A stretch of 55,396 bases of DNA from CAMQVM01 sp044433365 (GCA_044433365.1 JAWXTR010000004.1:1-55396), one strand, 5' to 3'; positions 8,619 through 17,264 are shown, counted from the stretch's first letter. Program-made: numbers and translations. The notes: a model not told the origin generated them from the letters alone.

Positions 8619-9443
8619 ATGAATAGATTAAAAATAATTATAGCCACTACCATACTGCTCTTTTCCTCTTTCGAGATGGTAAAAGCGCAAGATATTACTG
8701 AGCAGCAGAGCGCAGATAGCTTAATTGAATACAGTGAGCAAAATAGCCTAAATCAGAAAGAAAAGCTGAGAGCTGAGCGTGGTTTGGTCGACTTAAACAC
8801 CACTTTTGTACCTAAAGGGCAATGGATAGTAGGTGCTGCTGCGTCATATTCGGCACACGTAAACGACAACTACAGCCTACTTATCGTAGATGAGATAAAC
8901 TCTTCGGGCTACACCTTTAAAGCTACACCATTTGTAGCCTACTCCCTTTCGCCAAATATGGCTATAGGTGCCCGTTTTGGATATGGTCGTTCGCTTATAA
9001 AAATTGATAATGCGCAGCTAAAATTTGGTGATGAAGAGTCGGGAATTAATCTTAGTCTTTACGACTATTACGGTCTGACACATAGTTATAGCGGTACTGC
9101 TATATGGCGACAATATATCCCACTTGGACAAAATCGTCGTTTTGCTCTCTACAATGAACTACAACTTGAGGTTGGCGGTTCGCAATCAAAATTTGCATTT
9201 GACTCACCTGTACAGGGCACTTTTGCCCACTCAAAAAATGCTTCGCTAGGTATTGCACCAGGTATTGTGGCATTTGCTACCGATAGAGTAGCGTTTGAGG
9301 TGTCGGTAGGTGTGATGGGGGTCAACTATTCACACACCAAGCAGGTACACAACCAAGTTGAGGTTGGAGATGCAAAAAGCAGTATAATGAACTTTAAAAT
9401 CAATATCCTATCTATCGGTTTAGGTGTTGCATTTTATCTATAA
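8619..9443 (+). CDS. Outer-membrane beta-barrel protein, copy 1
   Basis: A 274-residue protein with a Sec signal peptide cleaved after V-K-A (about residue 23). Alternating aromatic/polar strands then run to a terminal strand GLGVAFYL, as expected for an eight-to-ten-stranded outer-membrane barrel. It is clearly homologous to the next gene: both carry F-x-x-KPFV/ATPFV-x-Y, a RFGY strand, and an S-Y-x-R-x-Y strand followed by an aromatic girdle, indicating tandem duplication. It sits between the DUF4493/PCMD lipoprotein genes and a second PCMD lipoprotein gene, suggesting that it anchors or exports those proteins. No specific substrate is visible. Confidence 0.75.
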   Translation: MNRLKIIIATTILLFSSFEMVKAQDITEQQSADSLIEYSEQNSLNQKEKLRAERGLVDLNTTFVPKGQWIVGAAASYSAHVNDNYSLLIVDEINSSGYTFKATPFVAYSLSPNMAIGARFGYGRSLIKIDNAQLKFGDEESGINLSLYDYYGLTHSYSGTAIWRQYIPLGQNRRFALYNELQLEVGGSQSKFAFDSPVQGTFAHSKNASLGIAPGIVAFATDRVAFEVSVGVMGVNYSHTKQVHNQVEVGDAKSSIMNFKINILSIGLGVAFYL

Positions 9444-9457
9444 AAGGAGGTTAAAAC

Positions 9458-10342
9458 ATGAAGAAAATATTATTATCTATATTTGCTATTGTGGCTTTAG
9501 CTTCTACAAAAGTCGAAGCGTCGCAATACATTAAAATCGACTCTACAAAGGTCGTAACAGAAAAAATAGAGAAAATTCAGCCATTAGCAGAGGAGCAAAA
9601 AAAGCAAAAAAAACAGAAAGAACTCTTTCAAAGAGTTCCCAAAGATAAAGATCTTGATAATTTACAAGATAGAGCACGTTTTGCATATAAAGGCGAAATT
9701 TTAGGGGGTGTTTCGCTCTCTTACGTCACCGCTTCAAGTCAAAATTCAGAGGTTTTGCTGGTTTTAAATGGTATTGATGCTAGTGGAACTTTGCTTACTG
9801 TTAAGCCTTTTGTGGGCTATTTTTATAAAGATAATCGTGCTGTTGGGGTGCGTTTTGGCTACTCAAATCTTAATGCAGATTTAGATTCTGCCGATTTCGA
9901 CTTTGGCTCTACAAACGACCTAACGATAGCTATACCGTCGGTTAATGCACTGTCAGAGTCCTATTCTTATGGAATATTCCATCGCTCTTACACCTCACTA
10001 GATAGAAAAGGCAGGGTTGGATTGTTTGCCGAAGTGGAGCTTTCTACTTCAATGGGCAAATCTACCTTTGGTTATGAGTATGACGGGGTAGAGAAACATA
10101 TAAATAGTAAAAATAATCGAGTATCATTAGATTTTAACCCTGGTGCTGCTGTTTATGTTATGCCAAACTTCTGCGTTACTCTTTCGTTTGGATTGGGAGG
10201 AGTTCAATACAATAAAATAGAGCAAACCGACGATTTAGGTGAGGTGGTAGGTAACCGCCAAAGTTCAAATATGAGTTTTAAATTTAACGTTGCCGATATA
10301 AATGTGGGTATGGTGCTACATTTATGGACTAAAAATAGATAA
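9458..10342 (+). CDS. Outer-membrane beta-barrel protein, copy 2
   Basis: A 294-residue paralogue of the preceding gene with signal peptide (cleavage near E-A-S, about residue 22). Between the signal and the barrel lies a Lys/Gln-rich segment (about 40-65, KKQKKQK-type), absent from copy 1, which may face the periplasm. The barrel portion retains the VKPFVGY, GVRFGYS and SYGIFHRSY strands. It starts 14 nt after copy 1, preceded by the purine-rich sequence AAAGGAGG, an unusually good Shine-Dalgarno for this phylum. The duplicated barrels could form a hetero-oligomer; this is inference. Confidence 0.72.
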   Translation: MKKILLSIFAIVALASTKVEASQYIKIDSTKVVTEKIEKIQPLAEEQKKQKKQKELFQRVPKDKDLDNLQDRARFAYKGEILGGVSLSYVTASSQNSEVLLVLNGIDASGTLLTVKPFVGYFYKDNRAVGVRFGYSNLNADLDSADFDFGSTNDLTIAIPSVNALSESYSYGIFHRSYTSLDRKGRVGLFAEVELSTSMGKSTFGYEYDGVEKHINSKNNRVSLDFNPGAAVYVMPNFCVTLSFGLGGVQYNKIEQTDDLGEVVGNRQSSNMSFKFNVADINVGMVLHLWTKNR

Positions 10343-10343
10343 A

Positions 10344-11972
10344 ATGAAAAAATTTTTAAAATATAAAGCGATAATTTTCTTACTGGCTTTTTCCTCTTTT
10401 TCGTCGTGTATCAAAAACGATATTCCATATCCAGAAGAGGCTCTCTACATAAATAGTATCGTGGGGGATGGAATTTTATCGAGCACCTCCGACTACAAAA
10501 ATCAAACTGTAGAACTGGTTTTAGATGAGACTGTAGATGTTGAGAATGTTAATATTACATCGGTAGATTATACCGATGGAGCCGATTTTTCAGTGCCACT
10601 TTTAGGTGTTCAAAACTTTTCATCTTCTATCACAACTGTGCTTACAAAATATCAAAGCTATGAGTGGATTGTATCTGCTACACAAGATATTGAACGTTAC
10701 TTTAAGGTAGAGGGGCAGATTGGCGTTGAAGAGATTGACACCACAAATCGCACCGCTACAGCCTATATATCGGAGGGGAGCGACCTTACCGATATTACAA
10801 TCACTGCTCTTAAATTAGGACCAGCCGATATTACCACTATGTCGCCCTCAATCGACAAACTCACCTCTTTTTCAGCTGCTAGATATGTATCGTTGAGCTA
10901 TAATAACGTCGATAATGAGCTATGGACGTTAATGGTCAAAACAACCGATGTAAACGTTATTTTAACCCTTTGCGATGTACGTGCTCGTAGTGTAAATCTT
11001 ATCGCTTCGGGCGATGTTTCTCTCGATTATGGCTTTCGTTATCGTGCTACAGGAGCGACTGATTGGATAGAGGTATCACAAGATAACATTACCCTATTTG
11101 AGGGTCAATTTTCAACAACTATAGAGGGTTTAGATGATCAGAGCAGCTATCAGGTAGTTGCCTACTGCGGAAGCGACGAAACTGCTATTGAAGATATAGT
11201 TACCGAAGAGGCAATTGCCCTCGAAAATGGGGATTTTGAGCTTTGGTCAAAGCCTTCTAATACTTGGTATCCATTCTTAGAAGATGGCGAAAAATATTGG
11301 GCTACAGGCAACCCTGGTTCTACAACGCTTGGTAGTAGCTACAACCTTACCACTCCAAATAGCGATGATATTCGTCCAGGTTCTACAGGAATATATAGTG
11401 CAAATTTGGCATCTCAAAATGTGCTTGTAAAATTTGCAGCAGCTAGCTTATTTGTTGGAAATTATGTTAAAACTGCTGGTACAAATGGTATTATTGGCGT
11501 AGGACAGCCTTTTAATTCTCGTCCAAAAGCTCTTAAAGGGTGGCTAAAATATGATTGCGGAATAATTGATATTGTAGGTACTACACCCTCTGGCGTAACA
11601 ATCGAAAGCGGAGTAACGCCCGATCAAGGATTTATATATATTGCTCTTGGTACATGGACCCCTGAGGAGTATGGCATAAGCTCTCGTGAAACCGAAATGC
11701 TCGGAACCGCCGATACCCCAATAATATTCGATACACGTGATATTACCACTTTCTTTAATTCGACCAGTAAGGATGTAGTGGCTTACGGAGAGTTAGCAAT
11801 TACAGAGAGCGTAGAGCAGTGGCAAGAGTTCACAATAGAGCTTGACTACAACTCTCTTACAACCATCCCTACCCACCTAGTAATTGTATGTTCATCATCT
11901 CGCTATGGCGACTACTTTACTGGTAGTTCACAAAGCGTTATGGTTCTTGATGATTTTGAGTTGGTTTACTAA
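10344..11972 (+). CDS. PCMD-domain lipoprotein
   Basis: A 542-residue lipoprotein. The ATG at 10344 is used because it follows the previous stop by 1 nt and starts a signal with lipobox F-S-S-C22; an earlier in-frame ATG lies inside the upstream gene. Residues 30-290 form beta domains, including a fibronectin-like GLDDQSSYQVVAYCG strand. The C-terminal ~240 residues are a PCMD domain: ALENGDFELW start, GVGQPFNSRPKALKGWLKY core, VIVCSSSRYGDYFTG and LDDFELVY end. It is the last gene of the surface operon, followed by a strong terminator at 11995. A glycan-binding or surface-assembly role is inferred. Confidence 0.8.
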   Translation: MKKFLKYKAIIFLLAFSSFSSCIKNDIPYPEEALYINSIVGDGILSSTSDYKNQTVELVLDETVDVENVNITSVDYTDGADFSVPLLGVQNFSSSITTVLTKYQSYEWIVSATQDIERYFKVEGQIGVEEIDTTNRTATAYISEGSDLTDITITALKLGPADITTMSPSIDKLTSFSAARYVSLSYNNVDNELWTLMVKTTDVNVILTLCDVRARSVNLIASGDVSLDYGFRYRATGATDWIEVSQDNITLFEGQFSTTIEGLDDQSSYQVVAYCGSDETAIEDIVTEEAIALENGDFELWSKPSNTWYPFLEDGEKYWATGNPGSTTLGSSYNLTTPNSDDIRPGSTGIYSANLASQNVLVKFAAASLFVGNYVKTAGTNGIIGVGQPFNSRPKALKGWLKYDCGIIDIVGTTPSGVTIESGVTPDQGFIYIALGTWTPEEYGISSRETEMLGTADTPIIFDTRDITTFFNSTSKDVVAYGELAITESVEQWQEFTIELDYNSLTTIPTHLVIVCSSSRYGDYFTGSSQSVMVLDDFELVY

Positions 11973-11994
11973 AATCTAGTTCAAAAAATAATTT

Positions 11995-12030
11995 AGGCGT
12001 ATTCGCAAAAGGGGTTTTGCGGATACGCCT
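11995..12030 (+). terminator. Terminator of the surface operon
   Basis: Arms AGGCGTATTCGCAAAA (11995-12010) and TTTTGCGGATACGCCT (12015-12030) pair around GGGG, and ATTTTT follows. It lies 22 nt past the stop of the last gene. It is nearly the same sequence as the hairpin at 667-702. Confidence 0.85.
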
Positions 12031-12063
12031 ATTTTTAAGGCGAAAAATCAGTTTTCGTCCCCA

Positions 12064-12188
12064 GTAGAGACGTAGCCCTGCTACGTCTGAAATCGAATTT
12101 TGCAAAGCAAAATGAGCTAACAGAGCAAAACAAAAATTGAATTTGCTAAGGCAATCCAAACCTAGACGTAGCAGGGCTACGTCTCTAC
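12064..12188. repeat. Family A REPIN-like doublet
   Basis: Palindrome copies at 12068-12088 and 12164-12184 flank a 75-bp spacer (AAATCGAATTTTGCAAAGCA onward). The spacer is the reverse complement of the 1498-1573 spacer with a few substitutions, so the 118-bp unit moves or duplicates as a whole. Confidence 0.85.
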
Positions 12189-12627
12189 TGCCACACTGAT
12201 TTGTTTTTAAACCTTTTTTTTTAAACATAACGATTTGTGTTTTAGACGTAGCAGGGCTACGTCTCTACCGTGTGTGCGGTGGCAGGGTTCGGTTGCTGGG
12301 TTCGGTTACAGACGTAGCAGGGCTACGTCTCTACTGCCACACTGATTTGTTTTTAAACCTTTTTTTTTTAAACATAACGATTTGTGTTTTAGACGTAGCA
12401 GGGCTACGTCTCTACCGTGTGTGCGGTGGCAGGGTTCGATTACAGGGTTCGGTTACAGACGTAGCAGGGCTACGTCTCTACCGTGTGTGCGGTGGCAGGG
12501 TTCGATTACAGGGTTCGATTACAGACGTAGCAGGGCTACGTCTCTACTGCCACACTGATTTGTTTTTAAACCTTTTTTTTTAAACGTAACGATTTGTGTT
12601 ACAGACGTAGCAGGGCTACGTCTCTAC
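12164..12627. repeat. Tandem array of family A palindromes with two alternating spacers
   Basis: Seven palindromes start at 12164, 12244, 12310, 12391, 12457, 12523 and 12603. Their spacings are 80, 66, 81, 66, 66 and 80 bp. Two unit types alternate as A-B-A-B-B-A. Type A ends with CTGCCACACTGATTTG, a poly-T run and AACGATTTGTGTT. Type B contains CCGTGTGTGCGGTGGCAGG and GGGTTCG repeats. All palindromes are identical at AGACGTAG-CAGGG-CTACGTCT. The 103-codon open frame across the array is a by-product of the repeat. Confidence 0.9.
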
Positions 12628-12644
12628 TGCTGTACATACTGAAA

Positions 12645-12673
12645 AGAGGAGGTGCAGAAATTGCACCTCCTCT
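12645..12673 (-). terminator. Terminator of the 1176-residue surface protein gene
   Basis: A perfect 12-bp stem (AGAGGAGGTGCA, 12645-12656, with 12662-12673) has a 5-nt loop. Read on the minus strand it is followed by a short T run. A weaker hairpin at 12691-12710 lies between it and the stop codon. Confidence 0.8.
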
Positions 12674-12719
12674 CGGATATTGTGTTACTAATAGAGTTTG
12701 GACTCTCTATTGGTAAGGT

Positions 12720-15700
12720 TTAATTATTCACACGACCTTTGATAGTAACTTTAACTGTTTTTTCAGTTACACGACCCCAAATATCAGATACTTTAACTGT
12801 AACATCTTGTTGTACTGAACCATTTGATTTAATACGATAACAAGTATCAGAAATTTTAGTTAAATCATAAGTACCATCACTACCAACAGTACAAGCACTA
12901 GTATCTGGAGTATCAAGAACCGAAGTACGAGTAATATAATGAAGATCTTTCTGTAAGTTTCTTTCGTTAGCAAAAACGTTACCATAACGCATATCAACGA
13001 ATGTAATAGTACTTGGAGATTGAGTAGCACCATAAAGGATACCACCAACTTCTAAATCAGCAGCAGAAGCAGCAACCCATTGGAACTCATAAGATGCAGT
13101 TGCATCCATACCTGCAACGTTTACTGGTTTGTAAACCTCGATTTCTTCTAGGTTGTCATCTCTGTGCTCAGCAGCGAATGATACGCCATCAACACTATAC
13201 TTAATGCAAGTTAATGTATTTTCCCAAGGGTTAACTTGATCTTTTTTCTCGTCAAACCAAAGCATTGTTGGAGCAGAAGCTGTTCCAGCAGGTACGTCAG
13301 AGAAGTAGAAAGGCTTAGTTTTGTTAGAAGCGTAAGAAATATCAATCTTGTTTTCGTCTATTGTATTAGAGAAATCAAGAGTCCATCCTAAATCGTCAAC
13401 TGAAGTTTCGCCAGCCTCTGTAATAAATGATTGGAATACATCTTGAGCTTTGTAAGTCATAGTGTAATCTGTATCAACTTTCTTAAATGTACCGTCGTTG
13501 TAAGCATAAACTAGAGATACGTTGTAAGGAGTGTTGTACTTGATTTCTTCCCATGAATTAACAGTAGATGTTGGAGTTATTACATCTACAGTTTTGAAAT
13601 CTTCATCACCAGCATTACTAGTAGCAGTTGAATCGAATAATGCATCGTAATCATCAAATTTATCTGTATTAGCAGCGATAGTAACATCAGTAGTACCAGG
13701 TACAAAGTTTGATAACTGAGTAGAACCATATGGTAGGACAACAACTTTATTACTTGAATTTGCACTACTTAAAACTACTGATACCTTTACATTCATTTCG
13801 TAATTAGCATTTGTACCAGGATCATCTAGTTCACCAACGCTATCTTCGTAAACATCTTTGATATCACCAGAAGGCTCCCAACCGTCATTTTCAGTATCGT
13901 ACATGAATACGTTAGCTAGTTTAGCAAACATTTCATGGTTAGCTACTTTATCTCTATACAAACCGTCAGAACCATCACCAGCTGCATCAAGAGCTTGCTC
14001 GATGAAACCAACCTCTACAGCTTGTTTATGGTAAGCGTAAGAGTCGAAAGTGATAGCAGTACCATCTACTGAGTAACCGTAAAGCTCAAGAGATTTGTCA
14101 AGGTCAACGATAGTTGCAGCAGCTGGGCGTGCGATAGAAGCTGTTAACTCATATTTGTAACCTGTAGTAACACCATTTGTAGTGTTTTTCAATGTTACAT
14201 AACCAGTATAGTCACCATCAGGTGTGTTAGCTGGAACTTCGATTGTGAAACGAACATATTTTTGCTCATCGATAGTCATACCTACTGTAAATCCTTCTGT
14301 ATGTAAAGGATTACCATTTGAATCTAATTCTGCAGAGTTAAATTGAACAGGATTTTCTGTATCATCAGTTATAGTTGTTATCGATTCAGCATCAACTAAA
14401 GTACCATTTTTTTGAAGATAAGTAACAGTGAAGTTTCTGATATCAACAACAGAAGAGCCATACATATTAGTTACATTGGTTGCAACAGTCTCATCTGAAT
14501 AGATTTTCTCGTGTAGGTAGTAATCATATTGAGAGGAGCCACTACCACTTTCTGGTGTATCCCAACAGTAGTTAGGATCAAATGATGGAGCTGAGCAGCT
14601 AGGAGCATAAACAGTCTCAAGAGCACCAACAGCATCAAAACCGATTACGTGGCTAAGACGTACGTATTCAACATCAACTTCATCGTATTTACCAGCAGTA
14701 GCAGCTGGTTCAGAACCACCTTTAGTAGTAGCTTTAACAACGATATAGAAATACTGTTGACCTGTTACGCCTACTGCGTTAGGATCGATAGTAAGTTCTA
14801 GTTCGCCATCTATTTTTGTAGATGGTTTTACTGATACCATATCGCTTACGTCAGCGAAAAGGTGTTTTGTACCTACGTTAGTAACTGCATCTTGAGCTAA
14901 GTTACCAGCGATAGCAGCATCGAATTTAGCAGCGTTAGCAGCTGTGTAAATTGGATCTGTGATAACTACAGTTTCAGAGATACCACCTTTTACTTCATTA
15001 AAGATTTTAGCAGTTTCCATAGCAGCGTGCTCTAGGTCTGGTTGACCTTCTTCACAACCGATAAGGTATGCTTCAACTGTGTAATCTGCTAGAGCGTCTA
15101 CGCCACCTGTATAGCCAGCTGTTGCAGTTAATTGTATATTTACAGTTAACGCTTCGCTATCTGGTAATACTTCGAATAGACCGCTGTTTACTTCACCTAA
15201 CTGTTTGTAATCAGAAGCATGATTTACAAATACTTCAACACCATTATAAGGATAATCTGCGCTAGCAGTGTATTCAGCAGTTGTATAATCGTCATTATAA
15301 ACTTCCTCTAGAGTGTTATAACCAATCATATTCCAAGCTGCACCTGAAAGGCTAGCTGGATTAATTTGACCAAATACGAACGCTTCAGATTTCATATCTA
15401 CAGTTTTGTATTGTAGGTATGCAGCTTTTGCTTCTAAAGCAGTTCCAAAACTTTCAGCTGTACTTTCAGCATTTTGAGTGAAACCAACTTCAAGACAACC
15501 GTTAGCTTCGTTGTAAGAAACGCTAGTAACAGTAACTAGAGTGTTAAGCTCTGGAGCAGCTTTAGTAACAGCATCAGTGTATACAGAGAAATCTGTAATA
15601 TCTAGGTTACCGTTAGGTGCGCTACCGTCTGTTGTATTCATTGTGAAGTATCCTTTAACTTCTGCACCTCTGATAAGAGAGATAGTTTGTACAAACTCTG

Positions 15701-16250
15701 TGCTGAAACAAGTGATACCAGTTACGTTATTTTCGAATGCTTTAGGAAGAGTGTAAGTTTCTTCACCTACTGTTAGAGTGTAACCGTAAGTTGACTCTTC
15801 TACAGATACTTGAGTACCTGCTTCACCTGCTGGTGCTGAGTAAACGATATCTTTAGAAACGCCATCTTCTGTGTAAGTGATAACTAGGTTACCATCTGCG
15901 TTTGTTGTGATACCATTGATACCAACGTAGTCAGCCATCTCTAGTTTGTAAGCATCTAGTTCAGCTTTTGCTGCTGCTACATCGTCTGCACTTGCATCAA
16001 CGCTTGCTTGAAGCTCTGTAAGAGTTGTGAAGCTGTTGTTGATTTGTGTTAAAAGATCAGAGTTGAAGCTGCTGCTGATAGATGTTAGCTCTGATTGAAG
16101 GGCGTCTACATCTGTAACTAATGTACTCATTTGATCTTCTAGGGCATCGATACGCTCTTCAAGATCTTTAGTACAAGAAGTTGCGTAAGCTAAAGCTCCC
16201 ACAGCAAGTAGTCCAAACATCTTTGCTGTAAATGTTCTTTTTCTTCTCAT
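12720..16250 (-). CDS. Large surface lipoprotein, possible abundant S-layer-like protein
   Basis: A 1176-residue lipoprotein: basic start MRRKR, signal and lipobox A-T-S-C26. Residues 28-115 form a coiled coil (ERIDALEDQMSTL onward), followed by an NGITTNADGNLVITY segment typical of the Bacteroidota proteins annotated as PL29-lyase N-terminal domain. The remaining ~1000 residues are repeated beta-sandwich-like modules rich in Thr, Val, Asp and Asn, without catalytic motifs I recognise. Codons are of the strongly preferred type (GGT, GCT, GTA, CAA, AAC), as in the GGGtGRT genes, suggesting high expression. It is monocistronic, with a strong promoter (16588-16621), a ~330-nt leader and its own terminator. 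A dominant surface-coat role is inference; a polysaccharide-binding role is the alternative. Confidence 0.7.
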   Translation of the reverse strand: MRRKRTFTAKMFGLLAVGALAYATSCTKDLEERIDALEDQMSTLVTDVDALQSELTSISSSFNSDLLTQINNSFTTLTELQASVDASADDVAAAKAELDAYKLEMADYVGINGITTNADGNLVITYTEDGVSKDIVYSAPAGEAGTQVSVEESTYGYTLTVGEETYTLPKAFENNVTGITCFSTEFVQTISLIRGAEVKGYFTMNTTDGSAPNGNLDITDFSVYTDAVTKAAPELNTLVTVTSVSYNEANGCLEVGFTQNAESTAESFGTALEAKAAYLQYKTVDMKSEAFVFGQINPASLSGAAWNMIGYNTLEEVYNDDYTTAEYTASADYPYNGVEVFVNHASDYKQLGEVNSGLFEVLPDSEALTVNIQLTATAGYTGGVDALADYTVEAYLIGCEEGQPDLEHAAMETAKIFNEVKGGISETVVITDPIYTAANAAKFDAAIAGNLAQDAVTNVGTKHLFADVSDMVSVKPSTKIDGELELTIDPNAVGVTGQQYFYIVVKATTKGGSEPAATAGKYDEVDVEYVRLSHVIGFDAVGALETVYAPSCSAPSFDPNYCWDTPESGSGSSQYDYYLHEKIYSDETVATNVTNMYGSSVVDIRNFTVTYLQKNGTLVDAESITTITDDTENPVQFNSAELDSNGNPLHTEGFTVGMTIDEQKYVRFTIEVPANTPDGDYTGYVTLKNTTNGVTTGYKYELTASIARPAAATIVDLDKSLELYGYSVDGTAITFDSYAYHKQAVEVGFIEQALDAAGDGSDGLYRDKVANHEMFAKLANVFMYDTENDGWEPSGDIKDVYEDSVGELDDPGTNANYEMNVKVSVVLSSANSSNKVVVLPYGSTQLSNFVPGTTDVTIAANTDKFDDYDALFDSTATSNAGDEDFKTVDVITPTSTVNSWEEIKYNTPYNVSLVYAYNDGTFKKVDTDYTMTYKAQDVFQSFITEAGETSVDDLGWTLDFSNTIDENKIDISYASNKTKPFYFSDVPAGTASAPTMLWFDEKKDQVNPWENTLTCIKYSVDGVSFAAEHRDDNLEEIEVYKPVNVAGMDATASYEFQWVAASAADLEVGGILYGATQSPSTITFVDMRYGNVFANERNLQKDLHYITRTSVLDTPDTSACTVGSDGTYDLTKISDTCYRIKSNGSVQQDVTVKVSDIWGRVTEKTVKVTIKGRVNN

Positions 16251-16580
16251 AAGAATTAATTTTTAATGTTTTTTATTAAGTAGTTGTTAAAATTTCTACT
16301 ACATGTCGACCTTTATTGCCATAATGGTCGAGCGCATTGTGGAGATAAAATCGGTACTCACTGGCGTGGCTGTCGCTGTGCAAACCTCGCTCGAAAACTG
16401 ACAGTATCGCACCCCTGCGATGGTCGGCTCTCTTTGCAGCTTGATAATGGACTTGGTTTCAAATTGCTAGCTGCGAAACTTCGCTCATGTATCTCCCTCT
16501 TTTATCTGCCTGTGTGGGTGTACTTTTATGCCCCTCTCGTTCCCGACGATTGAGAGAAAAGGCTTTAATAGGTGCCACTC
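16251..16580 (-). promoter_or_regulatory. Long structured 5' leader of the surface protein gene
   Basis: About 330 nt separate the predicted start site from the ATG at 16250. The central part (16300-16560) is visibly richer in G and C than the surroundings and can form several hairpins: TCGACC/GGTCGA (16307-16332), ATCGCA/TGCGAT (16406-16421), GCGAA/TTCGC (about 16472-16484) and CTCTC/GAGAG (16533-16555). Two very short open frames occur on the minus strand. One, of 9 codons plus stop, is at 16459-16488 and is preceded by AGGGAG at Shine-Dalgarno distance. The other, of 12 codons plus stop, is at 16299-16337. It could be a riboregulator, an mRNA stabiliser or a leader-peptide attenuator. No known riboswitch was recognised. 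Confidence 0.55.
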
Positions 16581-16587
16581 CACTTTG

Positions 16588-16621
16588 CAAATATAGCAAC
16601 TAATTTTATAAGTTGTACAAA
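16588..16621 (-). promoter_or_regulatory. Strong promoter of the surface protein gene
   Basis: On the minus strand TTTG (complement of 16618-16621), a 22-bp spacer and TATATTTG (complement of 16588-16595) match the Bacteroidota -33/-7 consensus with a slightly long spacer. The sequence GTACAACTTATAAAATTA between them resembles the rubrerythrin promoter. Confidence 0.75.
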
Positions 16622-17264
16622 TAAATTTAATTTTTTTTTTAAATTTTTTATTAATTTAATATTTCGTTTCAATTTTGGTATTGTTAATTTATTATTATTC
16701 AATATTTTATGAAAAAAATTTGTTTTTAAATTTGATTTGATTTTTTTTTTGAATTGTTACTGTTTTTTTTAATATGAGGTTTTTTTTTATTCTTAATGCT
16801 TGATTGGGGGGGGGTTTGGTGCTCGGGGGGGGTAGAGACGTAGCGGGACTGCTGGGGTGCCAATACACTGAATTGTTTTAAACCTTTTTTTAAAACATAA
16901 CTGCGTAGGTAGAGACGTAGCCCTGCTACGTCTGAAATCGAATTTTGCAAAGCAAGATGAGCTAACGGAGCAAAACAAAAATTGAATTTGCTAAGGCAAA
17001 TCCAAAGCCAGACGTAGCGGGGCTACGTCTGTACTGCTGGGTTGTATTACCGTATTGTTATTGGGACTTTCTTTTTAGAATGATGTGTGGTTTTGTTGCA
17101 GACGTAGCGGGGCTACGTCTCTACTGCTGGGTTGTATTACCGTATTGTTATTGGAACTTTCTTTTTAGAATGGTGTGTGGTTTTGTTGCAGACGTAGCGG
17201 GGCTACGTCTCTACTGCTGGGTTTGGTTTTAGACGTAGCAGGGCTACGTCTATATGGGGGGGGG
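16622..17264. repeat. A/T-rich gap, family A copies and poly-G tracts
   Basis: No gene is seen. 16622-16800 is extremely A/T-rich with poly-T runs. Poly-G tracts of nine (16806-16814), eight (16825-16832) and nine (17256-17264) residues adjoin family A copies. A degenerate palindrome starts at 16832. A REPIN-like doublet occupies 16909-17034 (palindromes 16913-16933 and 17010-17030, 76-bp spacer). Palindromes at 17010, 17100 and 17190 are spaced exactly 90 bp apart with near-identical spacers (TGCTGGGTTGTATTACCG onward). A last copy lies at 17231-17251. Confidence 0.85.

Noticed and set aside
12272..12583. 103-codon frame in the palindrome array
   Set aside because: The translation only repeats DVAGLRLY-like units produced by the palindrome; array units of this length without stop codons create frames automatically.
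12164..12627. CRISPR array
   Set aside because: Repeats are self-complementary, spacers are of two recurring types instead of unique, and no cas gene is present.
16284..16553. 89-codon frame on the plus strand
   Set aside because: It is antisense to the structured leader of the surface protein gene and has no coding features.
16251..16580. tmRNA, RNase P RNA or SRP RNA
   Set aside because: None of the expected core motifs was found, and the segment runs directly into the start codon of the surface gene in the same direction.
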